The notes: generated from the sequence alone by a model not told the origin. 13,096 nucleotides of DNA from JBKGYG01 sp046546235 (GCA_046546235.1 JBKGYG010000050.1:1-13096), one strand, 5' to 3'; positions 1-6,242 are shown, numbered from the stretch's first letter. Made by a program: numbers and translations.

Positions 1-867
1 TTTATTAATGGAACGGTTGATGTATTAGTGTCAACTACGATTATTGAAACGGGACTTGATATATCTAATGTTAATACAATAATTATTCATGACGCAGATC
101 AAATGGGTTTATCTCAATTATACCAATTAAGGGGTAGAGTTGGAAGATCAAATAGAGTTGCTTATGCATACCTTTGCTATAAACGCAATAAGGTGCTTAA
201 AGAAACGGCTGAGAAAAGGTTGCAAGCTGTTAGAGAATTTACTGAACTTGGGTCAGGCTTTAAAATATCAATGAGGGATTTAGAGATTAGAGGAGCTGGC
301 AATCTTTTAGGTGCACAACAGCATGGACATATGGAAGCAGTAGGGTATGATATGTATTGTAAGATGCTAGAACAAGCCATAAGAGGGTTAAAAAATCATG
401 AAATAGAAGAAGAGTTTGAAACAACAATTGATTTAGATGTGGATGCTTATATTCCTTCTAGCTTTATTAAAAATGAGATGCAGAAGTTAGATATATATAA
501 ACGTATAGCAGCTATTGAAAATGAGGAAGACTACTATGAAATACAAGAAGAGCTGGAGGACAGATATGGGGATATTCCGAAAAAAGTAAACAACCTTTTA
601 GAAATAGCATTAATTAAAGGACTTGCTCATAATGTTGAAATAATAAATATTGAATATAAAAACAATATTATAAAATTATATTTTAGGGAAAAAGCAAAAA
701 TAAACCCAGATAAAATTCCGAAAATGATCAATAAATATAAAAACAAATTGGCATTTACTGTGAGTTCAACACCGTATTTGACGTATACTATGCCTAAAAA
801 TTCAAAAACAAGAATATTGCAACAAATTAAAAATGTGTTACAAGACATAAAAAGTTTGAAGTATTAA
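1..867 (+). CDS. mfd: Transcription-repair coupling factor Mfd, C-terminal part (5' end outside window)
   Basis: Mfd is a DNA translocase that removes RNA polymerase stalled at lesions and recruits the UvrABC excision machinery. The frame is open from base 1, so about 288 C-terminal residues of a protein usually near 1150 residues are present. The first visible residues hold helicase motif V (STTIIETGLD) and motif VI (QLRGRVGRSNR). These are followed by the translocation (TRG) region shared with RecG, including RDLEIRGAGNLLGAQQHGH. The last ~150 residues form the acidic C-terminal regulatory domain, rich in Glu, Asp and Lys. The GTG at 28 lies inside motif-containing sequence and is not a start. 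No clear terminator lies between this stop and the next gene, so read-through into the foldase gene is possible. In Bacillus, mfd likewise precedes spoVT. Identification is firm; only the N-terminal domains cannot be checked. Confidence 0.97.
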   Translation, partial: FINGTVDVLVSTTIIETGLDISNVNTIIIHDADQMGLSQLYQLRGRVGRSNRVAYAYLCYKRNKVLKETAEKRLQAVREFTELGSGFKISMRDLEIRGAGNLLGAQQHGHMEAVGYDMYCKMLEQAIRGLKNHEIEEEFETTIDLDVDAYIPSSFIKNEMQKLDIYKRIAAIENEEDYYEIQEELEDRYGDIPKKVNNLLEIALIKGLAHNVEIINIEYKNNIIKLYFREKAKINPDKIPKMINKYKNKLAFTVSSTPYLTYTMPKNSKTRILQQIKNVLQDIKSLKY

Positions 868-944
868 TTGGGTTTATTTATAATTAATTTGTACAAAAAT
901 AAATAGTATGTCATTTTTCAAAAGATGATAGGAGGATATTAAAA

Positions 945-2069
945 ATGAAATTAGGAAAAACATATAAAAGTATTATTCTTATATTAATAATGATGATACT
1001 TATTATACCAGGATGCAAAAATAAAGGAGATGATGACAATCTAAACTCCACTAATGATGAAGATGAAGTTATATCAGGATCCAAAAATGAAGGAGATGAT
1101 GATAATTTAATCTTCACTATTGATGGAGATGAAGTTTATTTGCCTGAGATTCAATTATATCTTGATTCAGTAAAGCAAACTTATGAACAAAATGGAACAG
1201 ATATTTGGGATACAGAGATTGAAGGTATGCCTGCTGAAGAATATGCAAAAGAAAAAGCTTTAGAGAGTATTATTACATTTAAAGTTATATTTAAAAAAGC
1301 AGAAGAATTAGATATTGTTTTGACTGATGATGAAAAGACAGATATTAAAAAACAAGCAAAAGAGAATCTTAAGTCATTAACTTATGACGATCTTACAGAA
1401 GAGATGTTAATTGGTATTTTAACAGAGGGTTTATTATACAAAAAAGTATACGACCAACTTTATGAAGATTATGAAGTAGATGAAGAGTTGTTAGAAGAAA
1501 ACTTGCAAAATGATCCTAATTATATTTATTTTATAGATAATGCTGAAGATATACTTTTAGAAGCAAGAGCTAAACATATTCTATTAAAAACCCATGATAG
1601 AAATGACCAAGGGATGTTGGAACCTTTATCAGAAGAGACTCAAGAACAAGCAAAGGAAACAGCTGAAGAAGTATTAGAGAAGTTAAATAATGGTGAGAAT
1701 TTTGTAGAGCTAGTTCATGAGTATTCTGAAGATGTAGCATCTGTTGAAACAGATGGAGAAATGACATTTGGAAGAAATCAAATGGCTGCTGAATTCGAAG
1801 AAGCAACATATGCTTTAGAAGAAGGAGAAATAAGTGAAATAGTTCAAACTGATTTTGGTTATCATATAATTAAACTTGAAGAATTTATATATCCAACAGA
1901 AGATGAAATAAATGAAGCTATTGCTAGTGTAGAAAAGGATCTGACAGATAATTTTACTGACATGCAAAAAATGGAAGCATATGACAAACAAAGCAAAGAA
2001 TGGGAAGATGACTTCGATATTGAAATTAATGAAGATGTTTGGGATGAAATCAAATTATTAAGTGAGTAG
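945..2069 (+). CDS. PrsA/SurA-type peptidyl-prolyl isomerase lipoprotein (parvulin foldase)
   Basis: This is probably a membrane-anchored chaperone outside the cytoplasm that helps secreted proteins fold. The 374 residues begin with a basic stretch and a hydrophobic segment (residues 10-21) ending in a lipobox, IIPGC, so Cys24 should be lipidated. An acidic linker follows, then a SurA-N-like helical region (about 48-200). A parvulin (PpiC) domain spans about 206-313, opening with EARAKHILLKT and closing with DFGYHIIKLEE. The internal GEMTFGRNQMAAEFEEA stretch is typical of the fold. The ATG at 945 follows an AGGAGG site (930-935). The protein is very acidic, and the linker carries a 22-codon tandem duplication (described separately). 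A foldase at this place, between mfd and spoVT, is common in Clostridia. The enzymatic class is clear. Calling it PrsA itself rather than a paralogue is less certain, so no symbol is given. Confidence 0.9.
   Translation: MKLGKTYKSIILILIMMILIIPGCKNKGDDDNLNSTNDEDEVISGSKNEGDDDNLIFTIDGDEVYLPEIQLYLDSVKQTYEQNGTDIWDTEIEGMPAEEYAKEKALESIITFKVIFKKAEELDIVLTDDEKTDIKKQAKENLKSLTYDDLTEEMLIGILTEGLLYKKVYDQLYEDYEVDEELLEENLQNDPNYIYFIDNAEDILLEARAKHILLKTHDRNDQGMLEPLSEETQEQAKETAEEVLEKLNNGENFVELVHEYSEDVASVETDGEMTFGRNQMAAEFEEATYALEEGEISEIVQTDFGYHIIKLEEFIYPTEDEINEAIASVEKDLTDNFTDMQKMEAYDKQSKEWEDDFDIEINEDVWDEIKLLSE
1009..1140 (+). repeat. 22-codon tandem duplication beside the lipobox of the foldase
   Basis: Bases 1009-1070 and 1075-1136 align with a 66-bp offset and are identical at 54 of 62 positions by my count. 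In protein terms, PGCKNKGDDDN is followed by SGSKNEGDDDN. The second copy has Ser46 where the first has the lipid-attachment Cys24. The second copy ends in FTIDGDEVYLPE, which resembles the usual start of the SurA-N region. The first copy has drifted to NSTNDEDEVI. The result is a longer acidic spacer between membrane anchor and catalytic domain. Confidence 0.85.
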
Positions 2070-2094
2070 AAAATTTTGAGAATAAGCAGTTATT

Positions 2095-2125
2095 AAAGAG
2101 GGCATACATAATGTATGCCCTTTTT
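2095..2125 (+). terminator. Intrinsic terminator after the foldase gene
   Basis: A perfect 9-bp stem, GGGCATACA (2100-2108) with TGTATGCCC (2112-2120), has a TAA loop and is followed by TTTTT. Flanking A and T runs can lengthen the stem. It lies 26 bases after the stop codon. Confidence 0.9.
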
Positions 2126-2172
2126 ACACAAATCTTTCGTAGGGGCGTATCACGATGCGCCCATTTTTTAAA
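2126..2172 (+). repeat. REP-like hairpin element, copy A (GTAG head)
   Basis: The tetranucleotide GTAG (2139-2142) sits directly 5' of an imperfect palindrome: GGGCGTAT (2143-2150), loop CACG, ATGCGCCC (2155-2162), with one T-G wobble. The stem is followed by A and six T, so as RNA it could also act as a terminator. Bases 2126-2172 are repeated perfectly at 2254-2300 (47 bp). A GTAG head next to a GC-rich imperfect palindrome is the layout of REP elements acted on by REP-associated tyrosine transposases (RAYT/TnpA-REP). No such transposase gene is in this window. Confidence 0.8.
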
Positions 2173-2193
2173 CAGGAAGACCTTTTTTAAAAT

Positions 2194-2220
2194 AATTGGC
2201 ACTTAGAATGTTTACCAATT
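2194..2220. repeat. Second, AT-rich hairpin of the composite repeat
   Basis: AATTGG (2194-2199) can pair with CCAATT (2215-2220) around a loop. It lies between REP-like copies A and B. Related sequence recurs at about 12897-12923 and 13005-13029, each time 21 to 25 bases upstream of a GTAG hairpin, so it appears to be part of the same repeat family. In the first tandem copy the stem is partly broken (ATTGCC in place of ATTGGC). Confidence 0.6.
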
Positions 2221-2253
2221 GTACAAGTTTATGTCCTTTGTTGCTATCACAAC

Positions 2254-2300
2254 ACACAAATCTTTCGTAGGGGCGTATCACGATGCGCCCATTTTTTAAA
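2254..2300 (+). repeat. REP-like hairpin element, copy B
   Basis: This is an exact 47-bp copy of 2126-2172, placed 128 bp downstream and in the same direction. GTAG is at 2267-2270, the stem arms are at 2271-2278 and 2283-2290, and a six-T run is at 2292-2297. The rest of the gene-free stretch up to 2372 holds only an imperfect AT-rich hairpin (2334-2356, arms ACTCCCTTTT and AAAAGAGAGT, one mismatch). Confidence 0.8.
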
Positions 2301-2372
2301 AACAGAAAAGTCCTATTTTACGAACGTCGCGAAACTCCCTTTTTTTAAAAGAGAGTGGTCTTATTAAAAAGT

Positions 2373-2402
2373 GAATAAAAATTAACACATTAAATCATAC
2401 TA
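2373..2402 (+). promoter_or_regulatory. Probable sigma-G promoter of spoVT
   Basis: GAATA (2373-2377) and CATACTA (2396-2402) match the Bacillus sigma-G consensus boxes GHATR and CATWHTA at every position. They are separated by exactly 18 bp, the usual spacing. The -10 box ends 43 bp before the spoVT start codon. In B. subtilis spoVT is a sigma-G gene, so gene and promoter type agree. The match is seen in the sequence; use in the forespore is inferred. Confidence 0.75.
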
Positions 2403-2445
2403 ATTAGTGACATCAAAGACTATTTTCTCAAAAGGAGGAAGTAAC

Positions 2446-2994
2446 TTGAAAGCTACTGGAATTGTTAGACGTATTGATGACTTAGGTAGGGTTGTAATAC
2501 CTAAAGAGATTAGAAGGACATTAAGAATTAGAGAAGGAGATCCTTTAGAAATATATACTGATAAGGATGGAGAAATAATTTTAAAAAAATATTCACCTAT
2601 TGGGGAGTTAAGTACTTTCGCAAAGCAGTATGCGGAAGCATTGGCCCAAACAACAGGTCATACAATCTGTATAGCTGACAAAGATCAAATAATTGCTGTT
2701 TCTGGTGGATCAAAAAAAGAGCTATACCAAAAACAAATAAGCAAAGAATTGGAGACAGCAATTAATGAAAGAGAAACTGTAATGGCATCAAAAGATGATA
2801 AACAATTTATTAGTATTACTAATGATAATGATGATGAATATTTATCAGAAGTTATAACACCAATAATTTCTGAGGGAGATGCCATAGGAGCAGTTGTTTT
2901 TTTGAATAAAGATATAAAAATGAAAATGGGAGATACAGAAGAGAAATTAGCCCTGTCAGCAGCAGGATTTTTAGGAAAACAAATGGAACAATAA
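2446..2994 (+). CDS. spoVT: Stage V sporulation transcriptional regulator SpoVT
   Basis: SpoVT is an AbrB-type DNA-binding protein that tunes sigma-G-dependent transcription in the developing forespore. The N-terminal swapped-hairpin AbrB domain (residues 1-50) reads KATGIVRRIDDLGRVVIPKE and continues with RRTLRIREGDPLEI, nearly identical to B. subtilis SpoVT. Residues ~55-182 form the GAF-like sensor domain, ending in AAGFLGKQMEQ as in the family. I place the start at the TTG at 2446. It lies 7 bases after AAAGGAGG (2431-2438) and gives the conserved first residue pair MK and 182 residues, against about 178 in Bacillus. An upstream in-frame ATG lies at 2410, but nothing before residue K2 resembles the family. 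A terminator follows directly, so the gene is probably transcribed alone from its own promoter. Confidence 0.97.
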   Translation: MKATGIVRRIDDLGRVVIPKEIRRTLRIREGDPLEIYTDKDGEIILKKYSPIGELSTFAKQYAEALAQTTGHTICIADKDQIIAVSGGSKKELYQKQISKELETAINERETVMASKDDKQFISITNDNDDEYLSEVITPIISEGDAIGAVVFLNKDIKMKMGDTEEKLALSAAGFLGKQMEQ

Positions 2995-3000
2995 AAAGAC

Positions 3001-3030
3001 AAATCGCCTTTTGGCGATTTTCTTATTTTT
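3001..3030 (+). terminator. Intrinsic terminator after spoVT
   Basis: AAATCGCC (3001-3008) pairs perfectly with GGCGATTT (3013-3020) around a TTTT loop and is followed by a T-rich tail. It begins 7 bases after the stop codon. Confidence 0.9.
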
Positions 3031-3107
3031 GATTAGAAAAGTCCCCCATAAAAGCCTGCGTTAAATTGGTGATATCTTCATAAAAAACCTTGTAGATTTG
3101 TGTCAAA

Positions 3108-3135
3108 TTGACTATTTAAAATAATTGATTAATAT
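3108..3135 (+). promoter_or_regulatory. Possible sigma-A promoter of mazG
   Basis: TTGACT (3108-3113) is one base from the -35 consensus. TAATAT (3130-3135) is a weak -10 (4 of 6) at a 16-bp spacing. It follows the spoVT terminator and lies 33 bases before the mazG start, where a promoter is expected. The rest of 3031-3158 shows nothing else I recognise. Confidence 0.35.
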
Positions 3136-3167
3136 GTTATATTAAAAACATTAAGAAGGTGGTAACT

Positions 3168-3953
3168 GTGAAATCAATTAATAAATCAGAATATGCCTTT
3201 CAAGATTTAATTGAGATAATTGAAGTGTTAAGAAGTAAAGAAGGTTGTCCATGGGATATGCAACAAACTCATAAAAGTTTGAGGGAAACAGTATTAGAAG
3301 AGAGTTATGAAGTAATTGAAGCTATAAATTTAGATGATAAAAATAATTTAAAGGAAGAATTAGGTGATTTATTACTGCAAGTTGTTCTTCATGCACAGAT
3401 AGCTTCAGAGAATAAGGATTTTACAATTAATAACATAATAACTACACTTTGTGAAAAGTTAATTAGAAGACATCCTCATATTTTTAACGGTGAAAAGCTT
3501 GAAACAAAAGAAGATGTTAATAATAGGTGGGAACAAATTAAAAAAGAAGAAAAAAATTATAATTCTATTTCTGAAATAATGAAAGGAGTTCCAAAGGCTT
3601 TACCTGCTCTTATTCGAGCTCAAAAAGTACAAAAAAAAGCAGCTAAAGTAGGCTTTGATTTTGGGAAAATGGAAGAAGCTTTAGACAAGGTTTTTGAAGA
3701 AATAGATGAACTTAAAGAAGCATACAATAATCAGAATATTGATGAAATAGATGAAGAATTTGGCGACTTAATCTTTGCGATTGTTAATTTATCAAGATTT
3801 TTTGGATTAAATGCAGAATTTTCCTTGACAAATGCCGTGGAAAAGTTTATAACTAGATTTGAGGGAGTTGAAAAATTAGCTACCAAAGAAGGAAAAAAAC
3901 TTGAAGATATGACATTAAAAGAAATGGATACATTATGGGAGAGGATAAAATAA
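3168..3953 (+). CDS. mazG: Nucleoside triphosphate pyrophosphohydrolase MazG
   Basis: MazG hydrolyses (d)NTPs, including damaged ones, to the monophosphate and pyrophosphate, and so cleans the nucleotide pool. Two MazG-type helical domains are visible. The first has KEGCPWDMQQTHKSL, the EExxE motif (E44, E45, E48) and ELGDLLLQVVLHAQ with E64 and D67, which together bind Mg. The second has EEIDELKEAY and EEFGDLIFAIVNLSRF near residues 180-220. The GTG at 3168 is favoured (261 residues) because AAGGTGG (3156-3162) lies 5 bases upstream; an in-frame GTG at 3159 overlaps that site. The length fits the stand-alone E. coli type. Bacillus YabN, found at this place in its operon, carries an extra N-terminal tetrapyrrole-methylase domain that is absent here. 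No strong terminator follows (only a 5-bp stem near 3954-3970), so hup may be read from the same transcript. Confidence 0.95.
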   Translation: MKSINKSEYAFQDLIEIIEVLRSKEGCPWDMQQTHKSLRETVLEESYEVIEAINLDDKNNLKEELGDLLLQVVLHAQIASENKDFTINNIITTLCEKLIRRHPHIFNGEKLETKEDVNNRWEQIKKEEKNYNSISEIMKGVPKALPALIRAQKVQKKAAKVGFDFGKMEEALDKVFEEIDELKEAYNNQNIDEIDEEFGDLIFAIVNLSRFFGLNAEFSLTNAVEKFITRFEGVEKLATKEGKKLEDMTLKEMDTLWERIK

Positions 3954-4013
3954 TCGTTAATAGCGATTGTTTATTATAACAAACACATACTTATATTAAG
4001 AGGAGGAGTTTTT

Positions 4014-4292
4014 ATGAACAAATCTGATTTAGTAACTGCGATAGCAGCTAGAACAGAAATAAGCAAAAAGGATTCTGAAAAGGTAGTAAAGGCTTTTGTG
4101 GATGTTGTTACAGAGGAATTAGCAAATGGGGGCAAAATTCAATTAGTTGGATTTGGAACATTTGATGTAGCAGAAAGAGCTGCTAGAGAAGGTAGAAACC
4201 CTCAAACAGGTGAACCAATGCAAATTCCTGCATCAAAAGCACCTAGATTTAAATCTGGTAAAGCTTTAAAAGATGCTGTTAATGGTCGTTAA
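4014..4292 (+). CDS. hup: Histone-like DNA-binding protein HU
   Basis: HU is a small dimeric protein that bends and compacts DNA without strong sequence preference. At 92 residues it has the normal family length. It shows the N-terminal helices (MNKSDLVTAIAARTEISKKD), the conserved GGKIQLVGFGTFDV core strand region, and the DNA-binding arm, RAAREGRNPQTGEPMQIPAS, with the Pro that inserts between base pairs. It closes with the usual PRFKSGKALKDAVN segment. The ATG at 4014 follows a strong AGGAGG site (4001-4006). It lies 60 bases after mazG and is followed by a strong terminator. In Clostridia hup often sits next to mazG and the S4-domain gene; in B. subtilis the main HU gene is elsewhere. HU cannot be told from IHF by motif alone, but context and phylum favour HU. 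Confidence 0.97.
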   Translation: MNKSDLVTAIAARTEISKKDSEKVVKAFVDVVTEELANGGKIQLVGFGTFDVAERAAREGRNPQTGEPMQIPASKAPRFKSGKALKDAVNGR

Positions 4293-4315
4293 TTAAAATC
4301 AGATCTACAAGTTAT

Positions 4316-4350
4316 AAAAATCTACACAAGTCTTGTGTAGATTTTTATTT
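4316..4350 (+). terminator. Intrinsic terminator after hup
   Basis: A 14-bp perfect stem, with arms at 4316-4329 and 4333-4346 and loop GTC, has A-rich and T-rich ends and may stop transcription in both directions. Just upstream, ATCTACAAG (from 4313) is a near copy of the left arm and could pair with the right arm instead. The 145 bases between here and rqcP hold no promoter I would defend. Confidence 0.88.
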
Positions 4351-4495
4351 GGAATAATATAATATAAAAGGTAATTTTATTAAAGATTATCGCGTTAACC
4401 CTCTTGTTACCTGAATTAAGTTAGATTTATTAATAAAAATCACAATATTAAGGGGAAGCTCATATTTTAAGTTTATATAAAAAGGAGAGGATTTA

Positions 4496-4735
4496 ATGAG
4501 GTTAGATAAATATTTAAAAGTATCTCGTCTTATTAAACGACGGACTATTGCTAATGAGGCTTGTAGTTCTGGCAGAGTCTTATTAAATGGAAGAGTTGCT
4601 AAAGCATCTGCTGATGTAAAAGAAGGAGATATAATAGAAATACAATTTGGGGCAAAGACCTCAAAATTTCAAGTTAAGAGTATCCAAGTGACGTCAAAAA
4701 AGGAAGAGGCTAAAGAACTATATAAGTATTTATAA
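4496..4735 (+). CDS. rqcP: S4-domain RNA-binding protein RqcP (YabO/Hsp15 type)
   Basis: RqcP binds obstructed large ribosomal subunits with RqcH and helps add alanine tails to stalled nascent chains, marking them for degradation. The 79 residues are almost wholly one S4 RNA-binding domain: MRLDKYLKVSRLIKRRTIAN, then SGRVLLNGRVAKASADVKEGDIIEI, followed by a short basic beta strand and a C-terminal helix. The length fits B. subtilis RqcP, formerly YabO (about 86 residues). The ATG at 4496 follows AAAGGAGAGG (4481-4490). Position between mazG/hup and yabP matches the Bacillus order yabN-yabO-yabP and supports this identity over other short S4 proteins. Confidence 0.93.
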   Translation: MRLDKYLKVSRLIKRRTIANEACSSGRVLLNGRVAKASADVKEGDIIEIQFGAKTSKFQVKSIQVTSKKEEAKELYKYL

Positions 4736-4924
4736 ATATTATTGTAATTGCATAAGATGAGAAGCATAAATATAAACAACCTCTAATATAATTTAACAAG
4801 GACCTTTAAGCTAAACGAAATTTGAGGATTAAAGAAAATTCTTTTTTGATACTTAACAAGAGAATTTAGAAATAAATATTAGCTTATTGTATATATGTCT
4901 TAAAATTATAAGGGGGTTTTTATA

Positions 4925-5209
4925 ATGGAAGATAAGTTAATTAAACAAGGACATAAGATTACATTAAACAATAGAAATACTGGGATTATTACTGGAGTGA
5001 TTGATGTTTTATCATTTGACGCAGATGAAATTATTTTAGAGACAGAGTTAGGGATGCTGACAATAAAAGGGTTAGATTTACATGTTAATAGATTAAGTCT
5101 TGACAAAGGGGAAGTTGATATTGATGGTGAAATAGAAAGTGTAATGTACAGTAATCAAAATGCTTATGGGAAATCAGGAGGATCACTTTTAGGAAAGTTA
5201 TTTAGATAG
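4925..5209 (+). CDS. yabP: Sporulation protein YabP
   Basis: YabP is a small protein needed for normal spore formation and, in Bacillus, expressed in the mother cell under sigma-E. Its biochemical role is unknown. The 94 residues are near the usual 100. The family pattern is visible: a first strand region HKITLNNRNTGIITGVIDVL, then FDADEIILETELGMLTIKGL, which resembles the beta-rich YabP/YqfC fold, then LHVNRLSLDKGEVDIDGEIE. The C-terminal tail (SGGSLLGKLFR) is a common family ending. No signal peptide or membrane segment is seen. The ATG at 4925 follows AAGGGGG (4910-4916). The gene is 12 bases before yabQ, so the two are very likely co-transcribed. The 189-base gap upstream must hold the promoter, but I found no convincing sigma-E site there. 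Confidence 0.93.
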   Translation: MEDKLIKQGHKITLNNRNTGIITGVIDVLSFDADEIILETELGMLTIKGLDLHVNRLSLDKGEVDIDGEIESVMYSNQNAYGKSGGSLLGKLFR

Positions 5210-5221
5210 AGGTGGGTGTTA

Positions 5222-5710
5222 ATGAGTGAATTAATAACAACCCAAGGACATCTCTTTGTTATAAGCATTTTGAGTGGGTTTGCTATAGGTGTATTTTATG
5301 ACATTATAAGAATAATTCGTCGTGTAATAAAACATTCTAATTGGCTCATAAATGTAGAAGATGTACTTTTTTGGGTAATAAGTAGTGTTTTTCTTTTTGT
5401 TATCCTATTTAACCAAAATGGAGGGGTTATAAGAGGATATGCTATTATAGGAGTGGGCTTAGGAATGTTTTTATATTTTGGGTTTTTAAGTCAATTATTT
5501 GTTAAAACAATATCCAATAGTATTAATTATATTCTAAAGATGATTGGCAAAGTGATTAAAATTATATTAAAGCCCATTAGATTTCTTGTTCATTTTCTTT
5601 TAAAACCTTTTAAATGGATTAGAAAGGTTTTAAAAGTACAAAAAAGAAATAGTGGGAAACAATTGAAAAAATGGATAAAAACAGTTAAAATAGTAATAAA
5701 GAAAATATAA
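5222..5710 (+). CDS. yabQ: Spore cortex biosynthesis membrane protein YabQ
   Basis: YabQ is an integral membrane protein required for spore cortex formation, sited in Bacillus in the membranes around the forespore. Three or four hydrophobic segments lie in the first ~105 residues: about 12-30, 45-65 and two closely packed ones in 75-105. The family stretch GFAIGVFYDIIRIIRR falls at the end of the first. The remaining ~60 residues are strongly basic (many Lys and Arg, few acids) and should be cytoplasmic. I choose the ATG at 5222 (162 residues) because GAGGTGG (5209-5215) lies 6 bases upstream; a GTG at 5216 is too close to that site. B. subtilis YabQ is somewhat longer (about 210). It shares a probable operon with yabP upstream and divIC 30 bases downstream. 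Confidence 0.92.
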   Translation: MSELITTQGHLFVISILSGFAIGVFYDIIRIIRRVIKHSNWLINVEDVLFWVISSVFLFVILFNQNGGVIRGYAIIGVGLGMFLYFGFLSQLFVKTISNSINYILKMIGKVIKIILKPIRFLVHFLLKPFKWIRKVLKVQKRNSGKQLKKWIKTVKIVIKKI

Positions 5711-5740
5711 TTTGCCAATTTTAAAAAGGTGCTGATTGAA

Positions 5741-6031
5741 ATGAAAAGAAGACGAATGCCTAAAGGTACAAAAGCGATTTTTTTTATACTATTAGTTCTT
5801 TGCGTTGTGGTTTTTATAAGTGCAAATAGATCATATATAAAAAATCAAGAATTAGATAAAAAGGAAAAAAAAATCAAACAATTAATTCAAGAAGAACTAG
5901 AAAGAACGGATTACATAGAAGAACAAAGAATTTATTATAACTCTAAAGAATATGTAGAAGAACTTGCTAGAGAAAAACTAGGGCTTATAATGCCTAATGA
6001 AATATTAATATTACCTGAAGAAGATAATTAA
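5741..6031 (+). CDS. divIC: Cell division protein DivIC (FtsB-like septum component)
   Basis: DivIC is a bitopic protein that forms a complex with FtsL and DivIB (FtsQ) in the division machinery at the septum. From the ATG at 5741 the protein has 96 residues: a basic cytoplasmic tail (MKRRRMPKGTK), one membrane helix (about 12-28), and an extracytoplasmic coiled coil rich in Lys and Glu (about 35-62). It ends in the family-specific block YVEELAREKLGLIMPNEILI. AAAAAGGTG (5724-5731) lies 9 bases upstream. An in-frame GTG at 5729 overlaps that site and is less likely. B. subtilis DivIC is slightly longer (about 125). Position after yabPQ and before spoIIE is the same as in Bacillus. A strong terminator ends this transcription unit. 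Confidence 0.93.
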   Translation: MKRRRMPKGTKAIFFILLVLCVVVFISANRSYIKNQELDKKEKKIKQLIQEELERTDYIEEQRIYYNSKEYVEELAREKLGLIMPNEILILPEEDN

Positions 6032-6066
6032 AATAAACTTGCTTAAGGAGCAGGTTTATTTTTTTT
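6032..6066 (+). terminator. Intrinsic terminator after divIC
   Basis: AATAAACTTGCT (6032-6043) pairs with AGCAGGTTTATT (6049-6060), with one G-T wobble and a five-base loop. A T run (to 6066) follows. It begins right after the divIC stop codon. Confidence 0.92.
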
Positions 6067-6118
6067 GATAATTTCTAGGTCCCTCTATTCGATTATCAAG
6101 AATTAAAATATAAAATAT

Positions 6119-6184
6119 TGTCTAAAAGTTTTTTTGTTTAGCATTCAGCTTTTGACAAAGATTTTATTTCTTATCCTTTATAAT
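6119..6184 (+). promoter_or_regulatory. Probable Spo0A-activated sigma-A promoter of spoIIE
   Basis: A perfect -35 box TTGACA (6152-6157) and a perfect -10 box TATAAT (6179-6184) are separated by 21 bp rather than 17. This wide spacing between consensus boxes is the known hallmark of the B. subtilis spoIIE and spoIIG promoters, which need phosphorylated Spo0A. Two near matches to the 0A box TGNCGAA (one mismatch each) are present: TGTCTAA at 6119-6125, and TTTGACA at 6151-6157, which reads TGTCAAA on the other strand and overlaps the -35. The -10 ends 83 bases before the spoIIE start. The sequence match is seen; Spo0A control is inferred. Confidence 0.75.
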
Positions 6185-6216
6185 ACTGACTTGCACGGAT
6201 AATCAAATATTAATTT

Positions 6217-6242
6217 GGTACACTTAATGAAAAAAGTGTGCT
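6217..6242 (+). other. Small hairpin in the spoIIE leader
   Basis: GTACACTT (6218-6225) can pair with AAGTGTGC (6234-6241) around an A-rich loop, with one wobble, 13 bases before the ribosome-binding site. It could affect translation, but a stem of this size can arise by chance in AT-rich DNA. Confidence 0.3.

Noticed and set aside
2126..2300. Possible CRISPR array from the repeated hairpins
   Set aside because: There are only two copies per site, the intervals between them are themselves shared sequence rather than unique spacers, and no cas gene is nearby.
3954..3970. Possible terminator between mazG and hup (AATCG with CGATT)
   Set aside because: The stem is only 5 bp and the following T tract is broken, so it is too weak to support.
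4730..4758. Possible sigma-E promoter for yabP (TTATAAA, 14 bp, CATAAGAT)
   Set aside because: The -10 differs from CATACAMT at two positions, it overlaps the end of rqcP, and it would leave a leader of about 160 bases. Such matches are frequent in AT-rich DNA.
4736..4924. Possible riboswitch or small RNA in the gap before yabP
   Set aside because: I saw no conserved riboswitch core, T-box motif or stable stem followed by a T run; only short AT-rich palindromes are present.
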